A stretch of 64,000 nucleotides of DNA from Pseudomonas sp. Q2-TVG4-2 (GTDB taxonomy: Bacteria; Pseudomonadota; Gammaproteobacteria; Pseudomonadales; Pseudomonadaceae): contig NZ_LGLW01000001.1 in NCBI RefSeq assembly GCF_013620795.1, positions 372,001 to 436,000 on the forward strand. Direction: 5' to 3'. Position 1 is the stretch's first letter. Each line of letters begins with the position of its first letter. Position numbers and translations under genes: made by a program. Under the pieces are notes generated by a model. The model ran no database searches. It was given only the letters and a program-made list of their open reading frames with translations, and was not told the origin of the DNA. Below are positions 19,006 through 27,667 of this stretch, piece by piece.

Positions 19006-20430
19006 ATGAGCCTGGACAAAATGAAGCGTTACGAGAAATTCGCTGAAGAAATCGCCGAGCTGATTCGCACCGGAGTCCTCGCACCGGGCGAAAAGATCCC
19101 TTCGGTGCGGCATGCCAGCCGCACCTATGGTGTCAGCCCGTCCACGGTCTTCCAGGCTTACTATCTGCTCGAAGACCATGGCCTGATTCAGGCCCGACCT
19201 CGTTCGGGCTATTTCGTCCGCAAACACGCCCAACGCCTGCTTCCAGAGCCCGAGATCGCTCGGCGCAGCGCTGAAACCACCGAGGTCGGCGTCAGCGAGC
19301 TGGTGTTCTCGGTGCTCGCCTCACTACGCGATCCGGACACCGTGCCCTTCGGCTCGGCCTTTCCCAGTCCGGAGCTGTTCCCGCTTCAGCGCCTCGCGCG
19401 CTCCATGGCGCAGAGCGTGCGCGACATGCCGGCTCGTCAAGTGATCGCCGAGATGACCGCCGGCAATCCAGACCTGCGCCGTCAGCTCGCATTGCGCTAT
19501 ATGGTCAGCGGCGTGATGCTGCCGATGGAAGAATTAGTGATCACAACCGGGGCCATGGAGGCGCTTAATCTCTGTCTGCAGGTGGTGACCGAGCCAGGTG
19601 ATCTGGTCGCCATCGAGGCGCCAGCCTTCTATGCCACGCTACAGGTACTGGAACGCCTGAAGCTCAAGGCGGTGGAAATCCCGGTACATCCGCGCGACGG
19701 CATCGATCTGGAAACACTCGCAGAGAGCCTCGCCAGTCTGCCGATCAAAGCCTGCTGGTTCATGAGCAGCCTGCAGAATCCACTCGGTGCAAGCATGGGC
19801 GAGGTGAAGAAGCAGCAGCTCTACGATCTGCTGCGACAGCACCAGATACCGTTGATCGAGGATGACGTCTACGCCGAGCTCTACTTCACGCGAGAACCCC
19901 CCAAGCCGGTCAAAAGCCATGACCGCGACGGCCTGGTGATGCATTGCGGGTCATTCTCGAAAAGCCTCGCCCCAGGCTACCGGGTCGGCTGGGTCGCGGG
20001 CGGGCGCTACGCCGAGAAGATCAGCCGACTCAAGCTGATGACCACGATTTCACCTTCAGTGCCGGCCCAGGCGGCCATCGCCGATTACCTGCAGCATGGT
20101 GGCTACGATCGTCACCTGCGCAAGCTGCGTCACGCGCTGGAAATGCAGCAAAGCGCGATGCTCTCGTCCGCCGCGCGTCATTTCCCCGCCAGCACGCGCG
20201 TGACACGCCCCAGCGGTGGCTATTTCCTCTGGTTCGAGTTCCCCGAGCAGGTGGACTCGCTACAACTGCTCCAGCTCGCCCTTGCCCAAGGGATCAGCCT
20301 CGCACCCGGCCCGATCTTCTCGGCAACCCAGCGCTTCCGAAACTGTGCGCGGCTGAACCACGGCCATCCCTGGGATGAGCGCAGCGAGAAGGCCATGGAA
20401 TTGCTTGGATGGATGATCAAATCGTTCTGA
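19006..20430 (+). CDS. MocR-type regulator: GntR helix-turn-helix fused to PLP aminotransferase
   Basis: The 474-residue product has an N-terminal GntR winged helix (residues 5-75, with GEKIPSVRHASRTYGVSPST) and a fold-type I aminotransferase domain (about 100-470). The PLP lysine is Lys319 in GSFSKSLAPGYRVGW, and SSLQNPLG and DDVYAELYF are further cofactor-site motifs. MocR regulators sense amino-acid or vitamin B6-related ligands and often control a neighbouring gene. It begins 33 bases after ccoG on the same strand and converges on a PhzF-like gene 31 bases away. Its target is not known. Confidence 0.93.
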   Translation: MSLDKMKRYEKFAEEIAELIRTGVLAPGEKIPSVRHASRTYGVSPSTVFQAYYLLEDHGLIQARPRSGYFVRKHAQRLLPEPEIARRSAETTEVGVSELVFSVLASLRDPDTVPFGSAFPSPELFPLQRLARSMAQSVRDMPARQVIAEMTAGNPDLRRQLALRYMVSGVMLPMEELVITTGAMEALNLCLQVVTEPGDLVAIEAPAFYATLQVLERLKLKAVEIPVHPRDGIDLETLAESLASLPIKACWFMSSLQNPLGASMGEVKKQQLYDLLRQHQIPLIEDDVYAELYFTREPPKPVKSHDRDGLVMHCGSFSKSLAPGYRVGWVAGGRYAEKISRLKLMTTISPSVPAQAAIADYLQHGGYDRHLRKLRHALEMQQSAMLSSAARHFPASTRVTRPSGGYFLWFEFPEQVDSLQLLQLALAQGISLAPGPIFSATQRFRNCARLNHGHPWDERSEKAMELLGWMIKSF

Positions 20431-20461
20431 AACGACCGCAACAGTCAGCACCAGAGCGGCG

Positions 20462-21253
20462 CTAGATTTCGATCGTGCCTTGCAGGTACCGCACCGCATG
20501 CCCCGCAACGAAAACCCGCTCGCCTTCCACCCGGCAGTACAGCAGGCCGCTGCGACGCGAGGCCTGCAACGCGACCAGCGACGACTTGCCCAGGCGTTTG
20601 GCCCAGTAAGGCGCGAGGCCGGCATGGATCGATCCGGTGACAGGGTCCTCATCGCCGCCGTTGGCCGGCCAGAAGTACCGCGAGACGAAGTCCTGCTCGC
20701 GGCCCGGCGCGGTGATGACGACATCTAGAGGCGCCAGCGACTTGAGGGCCGCGAGGTCGGGCATCGATCGACGTACTTGATCCTCATCTTCGTACACAGC
20801 GAACCAAGCCTGGCCGTTTCTCAAGACCGCCCGAGGCACAACGCTCAACCCTTCGAGCAACGCCGCTGGTGGGTTCTCTACGCGTTCGGGTTCACGATTG
20901 GGGAAGTTCATCTCCAGCCGACCATCGTCCAGCTGCGCGACGCTGATATCGCCCACCGCCGCAGCCCGGAAGGTCAGTGGCGCGCTCGCCATTCCCTGAT
21001 CGAGCAGAACGAAGGCACTGGCAAGCGTAGCGTGGCCACAAAAATCGATTTCCGTCAGTGGCGAAAACCAGCGGACATGAAAGGCTCCGTCCGGCTCACG
21101 GAGGAGGAAGGCGGTCTCCGACAGGTTGTTCTCCATGGCTACCGCCTGCATCTGCGCGTCGCTCAGCCAACGCTCCAGCGGCACCACGGCGGCGGAGTTA
21201 CCCTTGAATCGCTCGTGGGTGAACGCGTCGATCTGGTGGATCGGTAATTTCAT
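20462..21253 (-). CDS. PhzF family isomerase/epimerase
   Basis: The 263-residue product has the diaminopimelate-epimerase-like double fold of PhzF proteins. It opens MKLPIHQIDAFTHERFKGNSAAVV, carries the catalytic Glu in NNLSETAFL, and has GDEDPVTGSIHAGLAPYWA near the C-terminus. PhzF itself acts in phenazine synthesis, but no other phz genes are nearby, so this is one of the many stand-alone homologues of unknown substrate. The ATG at 21253 matches the family start. A longer frame upstream is low-quality sequence. Confidence 0.92.
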   Translation of the reverse strand: MKLPIHQIDAFTHERFKGNSAAVVPLERWLSDAQMQAVAMENNLSETAFLLREPDGAFHVRWFSPLTEIDFCGHATLASAFVLLDQGMASAPLTFRAAAVGDISVAQLDDGRLEMNFPNREPERVENPPAALLEGLSVVPRAVLRNGQAWFAVYEDEDQVRRSMPDLAALKSLAPLDVVITAPGREQDFVSRYFWPANGGDEDPVTGSIHAGLAPYWAKRLGKSSLVALQASRRSGLLYCRVEGERVFVAGHAVRYLQGTIEI

Positions 21254-21377
21254 GCTCGCCATTCCTTTGCACGGCGCCCGCCACAGGCGCGCTGAACGAG
21301 CAGTCTCGCTGAGCGGCTGGCGGCCGACAATGTCTGGAATGAGATAACCGCCAGCGACGTACACACCGCTGACGGAT

Positions 21378-24300
21378 TCAGGACCTCGAAGCCGTGCCGG
21401 CCGTAAGCGTGGGCTGAATCGGCCCCGCCAGCGGCTGGCACTGCGTCTGCGCGCCGACCTGCAGGTAGCGTTGAAGGATGGGTGCCATGCCCTTGAGGAC
21501 CTGCACCGGCAGCGCTGAGGTGAAGCGAAAGCTATCTGCGCCGCGCCCCGGAACATAGGCGGTCAACGTGCCGAAGTGGTTCGGGCCAAGGTAGAAGACG
21601 AAGGTGGCGGTGCGGTTGAGTGCCAGCGAACTGATCAGCCGTCCACCGGCACCTATGGTCTGAATGCGGTTATCGCCGGTTCCGGTCTTGCCGCCAACCT
21701 GTAATGGCTCACCGTCAGTCTGCAGGAAACTTCCGCGCAGACGCCGCGCCGTGCCGTCTTCAACCACCTTGGCCAGCGCTTGGCGCAGGGCCGTGGCCAC
21801 TTCGCTGTGCAGCACTCGAGCCCCCGCGTCCGGCCTGATGCCCAGTCGGGTCTCGTAAGGCGTTTCGCTGGCGAAATGCAGGCTATCGATGCGCACGCTG
21901 GGTAGTCGAATGCCGTCATTGACGATGATGCCCATCAATTCAGCCAGCGCAGCCGGACGGTCACCTGAGCTGCCGAGTGCGGTCGCCAGCGACGGCACCA
22001 GATGATCGAAGGGATAACCCAGGCGTTGCCAACGGCGATGGATGTCGGTGAACGCCTCCACCTCCAACATGATGCGGATACGGCTGTCGCGAGCGCTCTT
22101 GTGCCGGCTGCGGAACAGCCAGCCATAGACTTCCTGACGCTCAGCGGTGCTGGCGGCGATCACCTCGGAGATACCAGCCTCGGGATGCTTGGTCAGGTAA
22201 CCCAGTAGCCACAGGTCGAGCGGATGAACGCGGGCGATATAGCCCTGGTCCGGCAGGCTGTAGGAACCCGGCGCGTAGCGGCTGTACAGCGAATCAAGCG
22301 CCTTGTCGCTGAGCTGGATCTCGGGCAGGTTCACCTTGAGAAAACGATCAAAGGTCGCCCGATCGGCGTCCGGCATCAGATAACGATGCACGGCGGCCAG
22401 CCGTGGCGGCGTCGGCCGCATACCATCCAGCAGCACTTCGATGCGTTGTTCGGCGGTCTTGCCACGGTACTTTTTCCAGAATCGCTGGATGAAAACGGAG
22501 CCTTCCCGGTCGGCGAAACGCCTCAGGTACTCACGCCGCTCCGGATTGTCGTCACTCTTCAACAACTCGGCACCGTTGGATGTCTGGTAGGTGCTGTAAC
22601 TCACCAGATCGCGCATCAGCCGCACGAAAGGCAGATTGATCGACTCCTGCAAGGCTTCGCGCATGGTCGGCAGCCGGCCGTCGTCCTCACGGCTGAAGTT
22701 ACCGAAACGATGCATACCGGCACCGGTAAAGAAACGCTCGTTCGGGCTGGCCGAGTAGCGCCGCTCCAGCGCCGCATCGAGCATTGCCGGTAGGTTGCGG
22801 TCCTCGTTCTGGATCAGATAACCCAATGCCCAGCGCGTCAGGGGATCGACTGCCTCAGCCTTGCGCAATTCACTGACGTCGCGCTGTGCATAACGGTCAT
22901 GTAGCTCGGCGATAACTTCGAGATAGGTGGTCAACACACGCAGCTTGGCCGTGGAGCCCAGCTCCAGCTTACTGCCTTCATTGATGTCGAACGGCTGATT
23001 GGTATTGTCCGTCTGCACGCGCACGCGGAATCCCTGCTCGCCACGCTCGAACAACGTGAAGCTGTAACGGACGTCTGCGGTGCGCTCCGGAGACAGCATG
23101 CGCTCGCCGAACAAGCCGACTTCACCGGCAAACTCCGGATTCGCCAGGCGATGTAGGTACTCACTGACTTGCGTCTGCAATTCACCATGCAACGGCGTCG
23201 TCGCGGCCAGATCGAGGCGATCCAGCTGATACAGCGACACGCCAAGCAGGCTGCTCAGGCGCATGCGAGCGGCTGTGATGCCTTTGCTCGACGGTACTTC
23301 GCGAATACCCGATTCGACACGCAGGTTGCGGAACACGACCTTCTGTTGCAACGCGGCATTGCGCAACCGGGTGCCAATCACGCCCCCATTGGCCAGTAGG
23401 CGGATATGGCTGTCGGTCAGTTGCGCCATATCCTCGCGCCCCGCCCCTAGGTAGTAGGACGGTCGACGTTGGGCGATCAGCAGCGAAAGCACCTGACGCA
23501 GCGCCAGACCTTGAGCTTCATAGCTGGTGCCGGCGTTCCGACGTGAATCGAGCAGGCGGTTGACCTCAGCGAAGTCGGCGCCGAACCAGAGGCGCAACCC
23601 ATCGGCGATTCCATGCACCTCGCCATGACCATAAGCGGCCGAGAGCGGCACGCTGTTGAGATAGTCGCGGACGATGCGTTTGCGCGTGGACAATGTCTGC
23701 TGACCTTCGCGGTAGGTGCGCACGCTCGCGGAAATCATCTGCCGAATCTTTTCTTCCGCGCTTCCGGTTCGCCCCTCAGGGGAGTGGCGATACTTCTCCA
23801 CCTGGGTTGCGAGCGTGCTACCCCCGGCGGCCTGGACCGGCAGACCCAGCTTCTTTTCCACCTGGCTCACCGCCGCCATGGTGAAACGTGGCCAATCCAC
23901 GGCCGGGTTGGCGCGGGGGCGCTCCGCGTTTAGCAGACCACGGTCCTCGATGAACAACAGGCTCATCGCAATGACAGGCGGCACGTCGTCGAAGGTTTCG
24001 TAGTACTGGTGCGGGTAGCTGTTGGCGTACAGGGGTTCACCACGACAATCATCGATGGTCAGCCCGGCCTGGGACTTCTCCGGATAAGGTACGAAAAAGC
24101 CGTGGCTGACGTACCGCTGCAGGGCCGGCGAAAAGCGCACCTGCTGCTGAATATCGAACCCACGTTCGGTCAGCCGCTCGAGAAATGTCGGCAATGCTGC
24201 GTAGCCAAGACGCCGGTCGAAGGGCCCGGCCTCCGGAAACTTAATACTGGTACTGGCACCTGATTCGACCTGATAGTCGAGGTTCTCCGCGTAACGGCTC

Positions 24301-24503
24301 AGCCAGAGCGCCTGCAGCTTCGATGTGTGCATCTCATGCCAGGCGGCATAGCCTCCGCCCGCCAGCAATGAGACGCCCAGCAACACGCCCATGCGGCGCG
24401 CCAGACGACTACCGTGAGAGGGTGTTCTACCCGGCTTGCTGGTGGATGGCACGCGCTTGCTGCCACCTGCCCGGGATGTATCGGTCCGCCATACTGCGCC
24501 CAT
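21378..24503 (-). CDS. Large class A penicillin-binding protein (transglycosylase-transpeptidase)
   Basis: The 1041-residue product has one N-terminal membrane anchor (about residues 36-56). A GT51 transglycosylase domain contains the catalytic Glu in LLFIEDRGLL and the motif AAGGSTLATQVEKYRH. The transpeptidase domain has a SxxK motif in GSTAKLR and the KTG motif in VGGKTGTGDNR. The protein would polymerise and cross-link peptidoglycan in the periplasm. It is longer than PBP1a/1b/1c (about 770-850), with extra sequence around residues 650-850 between the S and KTG motifs. The start at 24503 has GGAAAAG upstream. It stands alone, 124 bases from the phzF-like start. Confidence 0.88.
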   Translation of the reverse strand: MGAVWRTDTSRAGGSKRVPSTSKPGRTPSHGSRLARRMGVLLGVSLLAGGGYAAWHEMHTSKLQALWLSRYAENLDYQVESGASTSIKFPEAGPFDRRLGYAALPTFLERLTERGFDIQQQVRFSPALQRYVSHGFFVPYPEKSQAGLTIDDCRGEPLYANSYPHQYYETFDDVPPVIAMSLLFIEDRGLLNAERPRANPAVDWPRFTMAAVSQVEKKLGLPVQAAGGSTLATQVEKYRHSPEGRTGSAEEKIRQMISASVRTYREGQQTLSTRKRIVRDYLNSVPLSAAYGHGEVHGIADGLRLWFGADFAEVNRLLDSRRNAGTSYEAQGLALRQVLSLLIAQRRPSYYLGAGREDMAQLTDSHIRLLANGGVIGTRLRNAALQQKVVFRNLRVESGIREVPSSKGITAARMRLSSLLGVSLYQLDRLDLAATTPLHGELQTQVSEYLHRLANPEFAGEVGLFGERMLSPERTADVRYSFTLFERGEQGFRVRVQTDNTNQPFDINEGSKLELGSTAKLRVLTTYLEVIAELHDRYAQRDVSELRKAEAVDPLTRWALGYLIQNEDRNLPAMLDAALERRYSASPNERFFTGAGMHRFGNFSREDDGRLPTMREALQESINLPFVRLMRDLVSYSTYQTSNGAELLKSDDNPERREYLRRFADREGSVFIQRFWKKYRGKTAEQRIEVLLDGMRPTPPRLAAVHRYLMPDADRATFDRFLKVNLPEIQLSDKALDSLYSRYAPGSYSLPDQGYIARVHPLDLWLLGYLTKHPEAGISEVIAASTAERQEVYGWLFRSRHKSARDSRIRIMLEVEAFTDIHRRWQRLGYPFDHLVPSLATALGSSGDRPAALAELMGIIVNDGIRLPSVRIDSLHFASETPYETRLGIRPDAGARVLHSEVATALRQALAKVVEDGTARRLRGSFLQTDGEPLQVGGKTGTGDNRIQTIGAGGRLISSLALNRTATFVFYLGPNHFGTLTAYVPGRGADSFRFTSALPVQVLKGMAPILQRYLQVGAQTQCQPLAGPIQPTLTAGTASRS

Positions 24504-24644
24504 CTTTTCCGGCCTGGCTTTCTAAGGAAATCACAGGCTTAAGCTTAGCTGGAGGCGCTTCGTTCAGCGTGCGCAAGCAGACGAACGGAAAGGCTCAAAC
24601 TAGCGGGTTGAAGGCGAAACGATCAGGACCGGCAACCGCTCGAT

Positions 24645-25394
24645 TCACTCGATCCAGCGCGGATAAAAACCGAGTTGCGCCTGCAATTGGATGTCTTGCA
24701 TCTGCTCGACCTCGACAGGCAGTGGCTTCGGGTCACTTTCAGTGGCCGCGGCGTCTCCCCGGAAAAAGAAACGTCGACCATCATCCAGGGTCAGAAACAG
24801 GCCCAGAGCACCGTGCCCAGGCAGTTTTACCAGCACCAGCCGTTCGTCGCCGACCAGGTCGAGGCTCTCCCGGAACCCGTAGAACGAGCGCCGTTCGAAG
24901 CGCAGCGCCTGCCATCTGACGCCATGGGCGAATTGCGCCGGAAGGACCGCAGGAGGCGTCGCGTTGTGTGCGTAGTCGATACTCTCTGGACTGGCCAGAA
25001 CCGGCACCTCGGCAAAATCGGCCAGCCCGGAGGCGTACTCCCAGCGGGCGCACCCCAATACGACCCGGTCGATCACAAGGCCGTCGCGATCAAGTTGGTC
25101 ACGAACCGGCTGCACGGTTCCGTAGCGCTTTTCGCGCCATGGGATTTCGCTGTCCAGCTGCGCATCGATCTGCCGCCCCAGGCCCGTACCGAACAGTAGC
25201 CGGCGGCCCCGATGCTCGATCAGCACAGCGATGTGATTGATCGGTGGCGGTTGGACCCAGCCGCCATCACGCCAGGCAAACTCACCACTGGACAGGGTTT
25301 GCCCGGTACGGACCAGGCTGAACCGCAGTTCCGCTGCCTCCACGCTAGAGGCTAACAGCACCAGAGACATTGCAATCATCCTCAAGCGGCGCAT
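24645..25394 (-). CDS. Metallo-beta-lactamase-fold protein with degenerate metal site
   Basis: The 249-residue product has a signal peptide (MRRLRMIAMSLVLLASSVEA) and the fold of periplasmic metallo-beta-lactamase-like hydrolases: LLFGTGLG near 67, a region at 111-123 equivalent to the HxHxDH motif, LPGHGAL (His194) and FFRGDAA (Asp214). The central motif reads GCARWEYASGL, so Cys115, Arg117, Glu119 and Tyr120 replace the expected metal ligands. It probably has no normal zinc centre. It follows the flavoprotein gene after 3 bases, so it is the last member of the GST operon. Binding or structural function is possible. Confidence 0.78.
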   Translation of the reverse strand: MRRLRMIAMSLVLLASSVEAAELRFSLVRTGQTLSSGEFAWRDGGWVQPPPINHIAVLIEHRGRRLLFGTGLGRQIDAQLDSEIPWREKRYGTVQPVRDQLDRDGLVIDRVVLGCARWEYASGLADFAEVPVLASPESIDYAHNATPPAVLPAQFAHGVRWQALRFERRSFYGFRESLDLVGDERLVLVKLPGHGALGLFLTLDDGRRFFFRGDAAATESDPKPLPVEVEQMQDIQLQAQLGFYPRWIE

Positions 25395-25397
25395 GGC

Positions 25398-26327
25398 TTA
25401 CGCTCCTACTCTGGGAAGAAACGGCGAGTTGTGCGGCGCTGCGAATGCCAGGGACAGACGTGAACGCCGCAGAACCCAACGACCCGGCGTCAGCGCGAGC
25501 ATTCGCTCGGCGCCAGCCGGCGCGGTAATGCCCAATGCGGCGTACTGCTCGGGCCAGACCAGCTCCGCCAGCGCCTCTATCTGGAGTAGATCGCCGCTGG
25601 CGAAATCGACGAACAGCAGCCCGCAACGCGGCTCACGAACCAGGTTGCCAAGGGTGTTGAACAACCGATTGCCACTGTAATCCGGCACCCAGAGGCGGCC
25701 GTCCCGGCCGGCTTCGACGAAACCCACCGGGCCGCCACGGTGGGATATATCGACGCCTCCGCCCTGCGGATCCGGGCTGTGACTGGCGATGAACAGCGTG
25801 TCGGCAATCTGCAGCAGCGCCCGCAATTCATCGTCCAGCCCATCGCCTTTGAGCATGGGCCCTGGCTGACGGGCGGCTGGCCGGCAATCTCGCGCCTGGA
25901 TGTACTTCGGGCAGTTGCCGAATGACTGCACCACCGCAACACTGAAGCCCTGGGCATCGCTTTCCACGATCCGCCCGTTCATCCGGTTGCGCCGGCGGGT
26001 CGGCCACTCCAGCCCCAGCAAACCGACCATGGCGCTCGGGCGTAACAATGGCGCAATCGGATCGTCAGCCTGCGCGCTGGCACCGACGCAAAGCAGCTCA
26101 GGGTGTGGCGACCAAGCGAACCCGGACGTCCCCCAAAGCACCGATGCATGAGGCTGCCCTTCACTGTCCACCGCCGCGACCAGCAGTGCAGGCAACTGAG
26201 CGAAGAATTCGCGATGCTGATCGGGCATGAACGAGCGGATCACCCGGCTGCCGATCTGCTCGGCTTTTTCACGCACGCCGGCACGGCTCTGCACCCATTG
26301 CTCACCGGCATGGAAGGGATTGCTCAT
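25398..26327 (-). CDS. PNPOx-like split-barrel flavin-binding protein
   Basis: The 309-residue product belongs to the large pyridoxamine-phosphate-oxidase-like family with two FMN-binding split barrels. Typical strings are GSRVIRSFMPDQHREFFAQL, a substrate/flavin loop LLVAAVDSEGQPHASVLWG, and SHRGGPVGFVEAGRDGRLWVPDY in the second half. Members reduce or bind flavin or F420-like cofactors, and this protein's substrate is unknown. The ATG at 26327 lies 11 bases after the GST gene, and 3 bases separate its stop from the next gene, so the three are co-transcribed. Confidence 0.88.
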   Translation of the reverse strand: MSNPFHAGEQWVQSRAGVREKAEQIGSRVIRSFMPDQHREFFAQLPALLVAAVDSEGQPHASVLWGTSGFAWSPHPELLCVGASAQADDPIAPLLRPSAMVGLLGLEWPTRRRNRMNGRIVESDAQGFSVAVVQSFGNCPKYIQARDCRPAARQPGPMLKGDGLDDELRALLQIADTLFIASHSPDPQGGGVDISHRGGPVGFVEAGRDGRLWVPDYSGNRLFNTLGNLVREPRCGLLFVDFASGDLLQIEALAELVWPEQYAALGITAPAGAERMLALTPGRWVLRRSRLSLAFAAPHNSPFLPRVGA

Positions 26328-26338
26328 GACCGCCGCTC

Positions 26339-26938
26339 CTATTCCAGGCCCGGCATGTCGATGTAACCCGGCAGCTCGCGAATGCGTGAACACCACGCCC
26401 GTACTGCCGGGTAAGGCGCCAGATCGATACCACCTTCTGGGGCCAATGCGGCGTAGGGATATACGGCGACGTCGGCGATGGTTGGCGTCTTGGTTTCAGC
26501 CAGCCAGGTGTGTTCGACGAGCTGCTGCTCGAGCAATTGCATGGCGGCCAGCGCACGGTCTGACGTCAACGCTTCGTCGATCGGCCGGCCGAACAAGCGC
26601 CCCACTCGAGCCGTGGCCGGGCCATGGTGCATCTCGTTGGCGGCGAAACTCAGCCAACCAACGATGCCTGCCTGCGTCTGTGCATCCGACGCAAACCAGG
26701 CCTCATCGGCATAACGCCGCGCCAGATAGATAAGAATGGCCTGCGAGTCGATGACCCGCACATCCCCATCCTCAAGCACCGGCACTTGCCCGCGAGGATT
26801 GATCGCAAGAAACGGCGGTTGCTTGTGCTCACCCTTCAGTAGATTCACCGGCACCACCTCAGCCGCTTGGCCGATCAGGCTGAGAAACAGGCGCGCCTTG
26901 TAGCAGTTACCGGACAGGGTCAGATCGTAGAGTTTCAT
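26339..26938 (-). CDS. Glutathione S-transferase
   Basis: The 199-residue product has an N-terminal thioredoxin-like domain (MKLYDLTLSGNCYKARLFLS; the Ser/Asn region would hold glutathione, and VPVLEDGDVRVIDSQAILIYLARRY is the cis-Pro and SNAIL-like motif) and an all-helical C-terminal domain. It is the first gene of a three-gene unit with a flavin-binding protein and a metallo-beta-lactamase-like protein. AAAGGAG lies before the ATG. A divergent TetR gene and a palindrome in the shared promoter suggest induction by an electrophile, which is inferred from context. Confidence 0.93.
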   Translation of the reverse strand: MKLYDLTLSGNCYKARLFLSLIGQAAEVVPVNLLKGEHKQPPFLAINPRGQVPVLEDGDVRVIDSQAILIYLARRYADEAWFASDAQTQAGIVGWLSFAANEMHHGPATARVGRLFGRPIDEALTSDRALAAMQLLEQQLVEHTWLAETKTPTIADVAVYPYAALAPEGGIDLAPYPAVRAWCSRIRELPGYIDMPGLE

Positions 26939-26988
26939 CGTGTCGCTCCTTTAAGGATGGGGTTGGGTGAGGCACGACTGGATAATAG

Positions 26989-27002
26989 ACAGACCTGTCT
27001 GT
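26989..27002. promoter_or_regulatory. Palindromic operator candidate between GST operon and tetR gene
   Basis: ACAGACCTGTCTGT is an inverted repeat with exact 6-bp arms and a 2-bp centre. It lies 51 bases upstream of the GST start and 85 bases upstream of the divergent TetR-family start, the expected place for a TetR-type operator. No other palindrome of this quality is present between the genes. Confidence 0.7.
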
Positions 27003-27086
27003 ACACTGCAAGCGCAATTTATCGCTGAGATGGCGATTGGTGGGAACAGAATCGCTCCCGCATAATGGCCGTCTGAGGAGACCTAC

Positions 27087-27647
27087 ATGGCAACGAATAA
27101 GCGCGATCTGCTGCTCAGCACTGCCGAGCGGCTGTTCTACACAGAGGGCTATCACGCCACGGGCATCGATCGGATTCTCAGCGAATCCGGCGTGGCTAAG
27201 ATGACGCTGTACAAACACTTCAGATCCAAGGAAGAGCTGATTCTGGCGGTACTGGACGCTCGACAGCAGCCAATGCTCGAGCGCCTACGCGAGGCGCGCG
27301 ACAAGCTGCCACCACGCAAGGCGCTGCTCGGCGTTTTCGAAGGATTGAACAACATGATCCACAGCCCCAGCGCGTTCTGTGGCTGCCTGTTCATCAATGC
27401 CGCCGCCGAATATCACGACCGCGATCACCCGATTCATCAGCGTTCGGCTACTTACAAGGCACAATTTCAGACCCACCTACGCGAACTGCTCGAAGCGCTC
27501 GACGCACCGCAGCCAGCGCAACTTGCACGGCAATTGCAATTTCTGATCGAGGGTGCGCTGAGCATGGCGCACATCGAGGGGCCTGCCGATCAGGCGCTGC
27601 TGGCCAAGGCGGCGGCTGACAAATTGCTGCAAGCCGCCGGCATCTGA
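27087..27647 (+). CDS. TetR family transcriptional regulator
   Basis: The 186-residue product has the TetR helix-turn-helix (ATGIDRILSESGVAKMTLYKHF, about residues 29-50) and a ligand-binding half with two neighbouring cysteines in SAFCGCLF. The paired cysteines could make it responsive to thiol-reactive compounds, but that is an inference. It is divergent from the GST operon and should repress it through the palindrome at 26989-27002. GAGGAG precedes the ATG at good spacing. It converges on the RND permease gene 20 bases later. Confidence 0.92.
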   Translation: MATNKRDLLLSTAERLFYTEGYHATGIDRILSESGVAKMTLYKHFRSKEELILAVLDARQQPMLERLREARDKLPPRKALLGVFEGLNNMIHSPSAFCGCLFINAAAEYHDRDHPIHQRSATYKAQFQTHLRELLEALDAPQPAQLARQLQFLIEGALSMAHIEGPADQALLAKAAADKLLQAAGI

Positions 27648-27667
27648 GAGATACCGGCGATGTGCCC

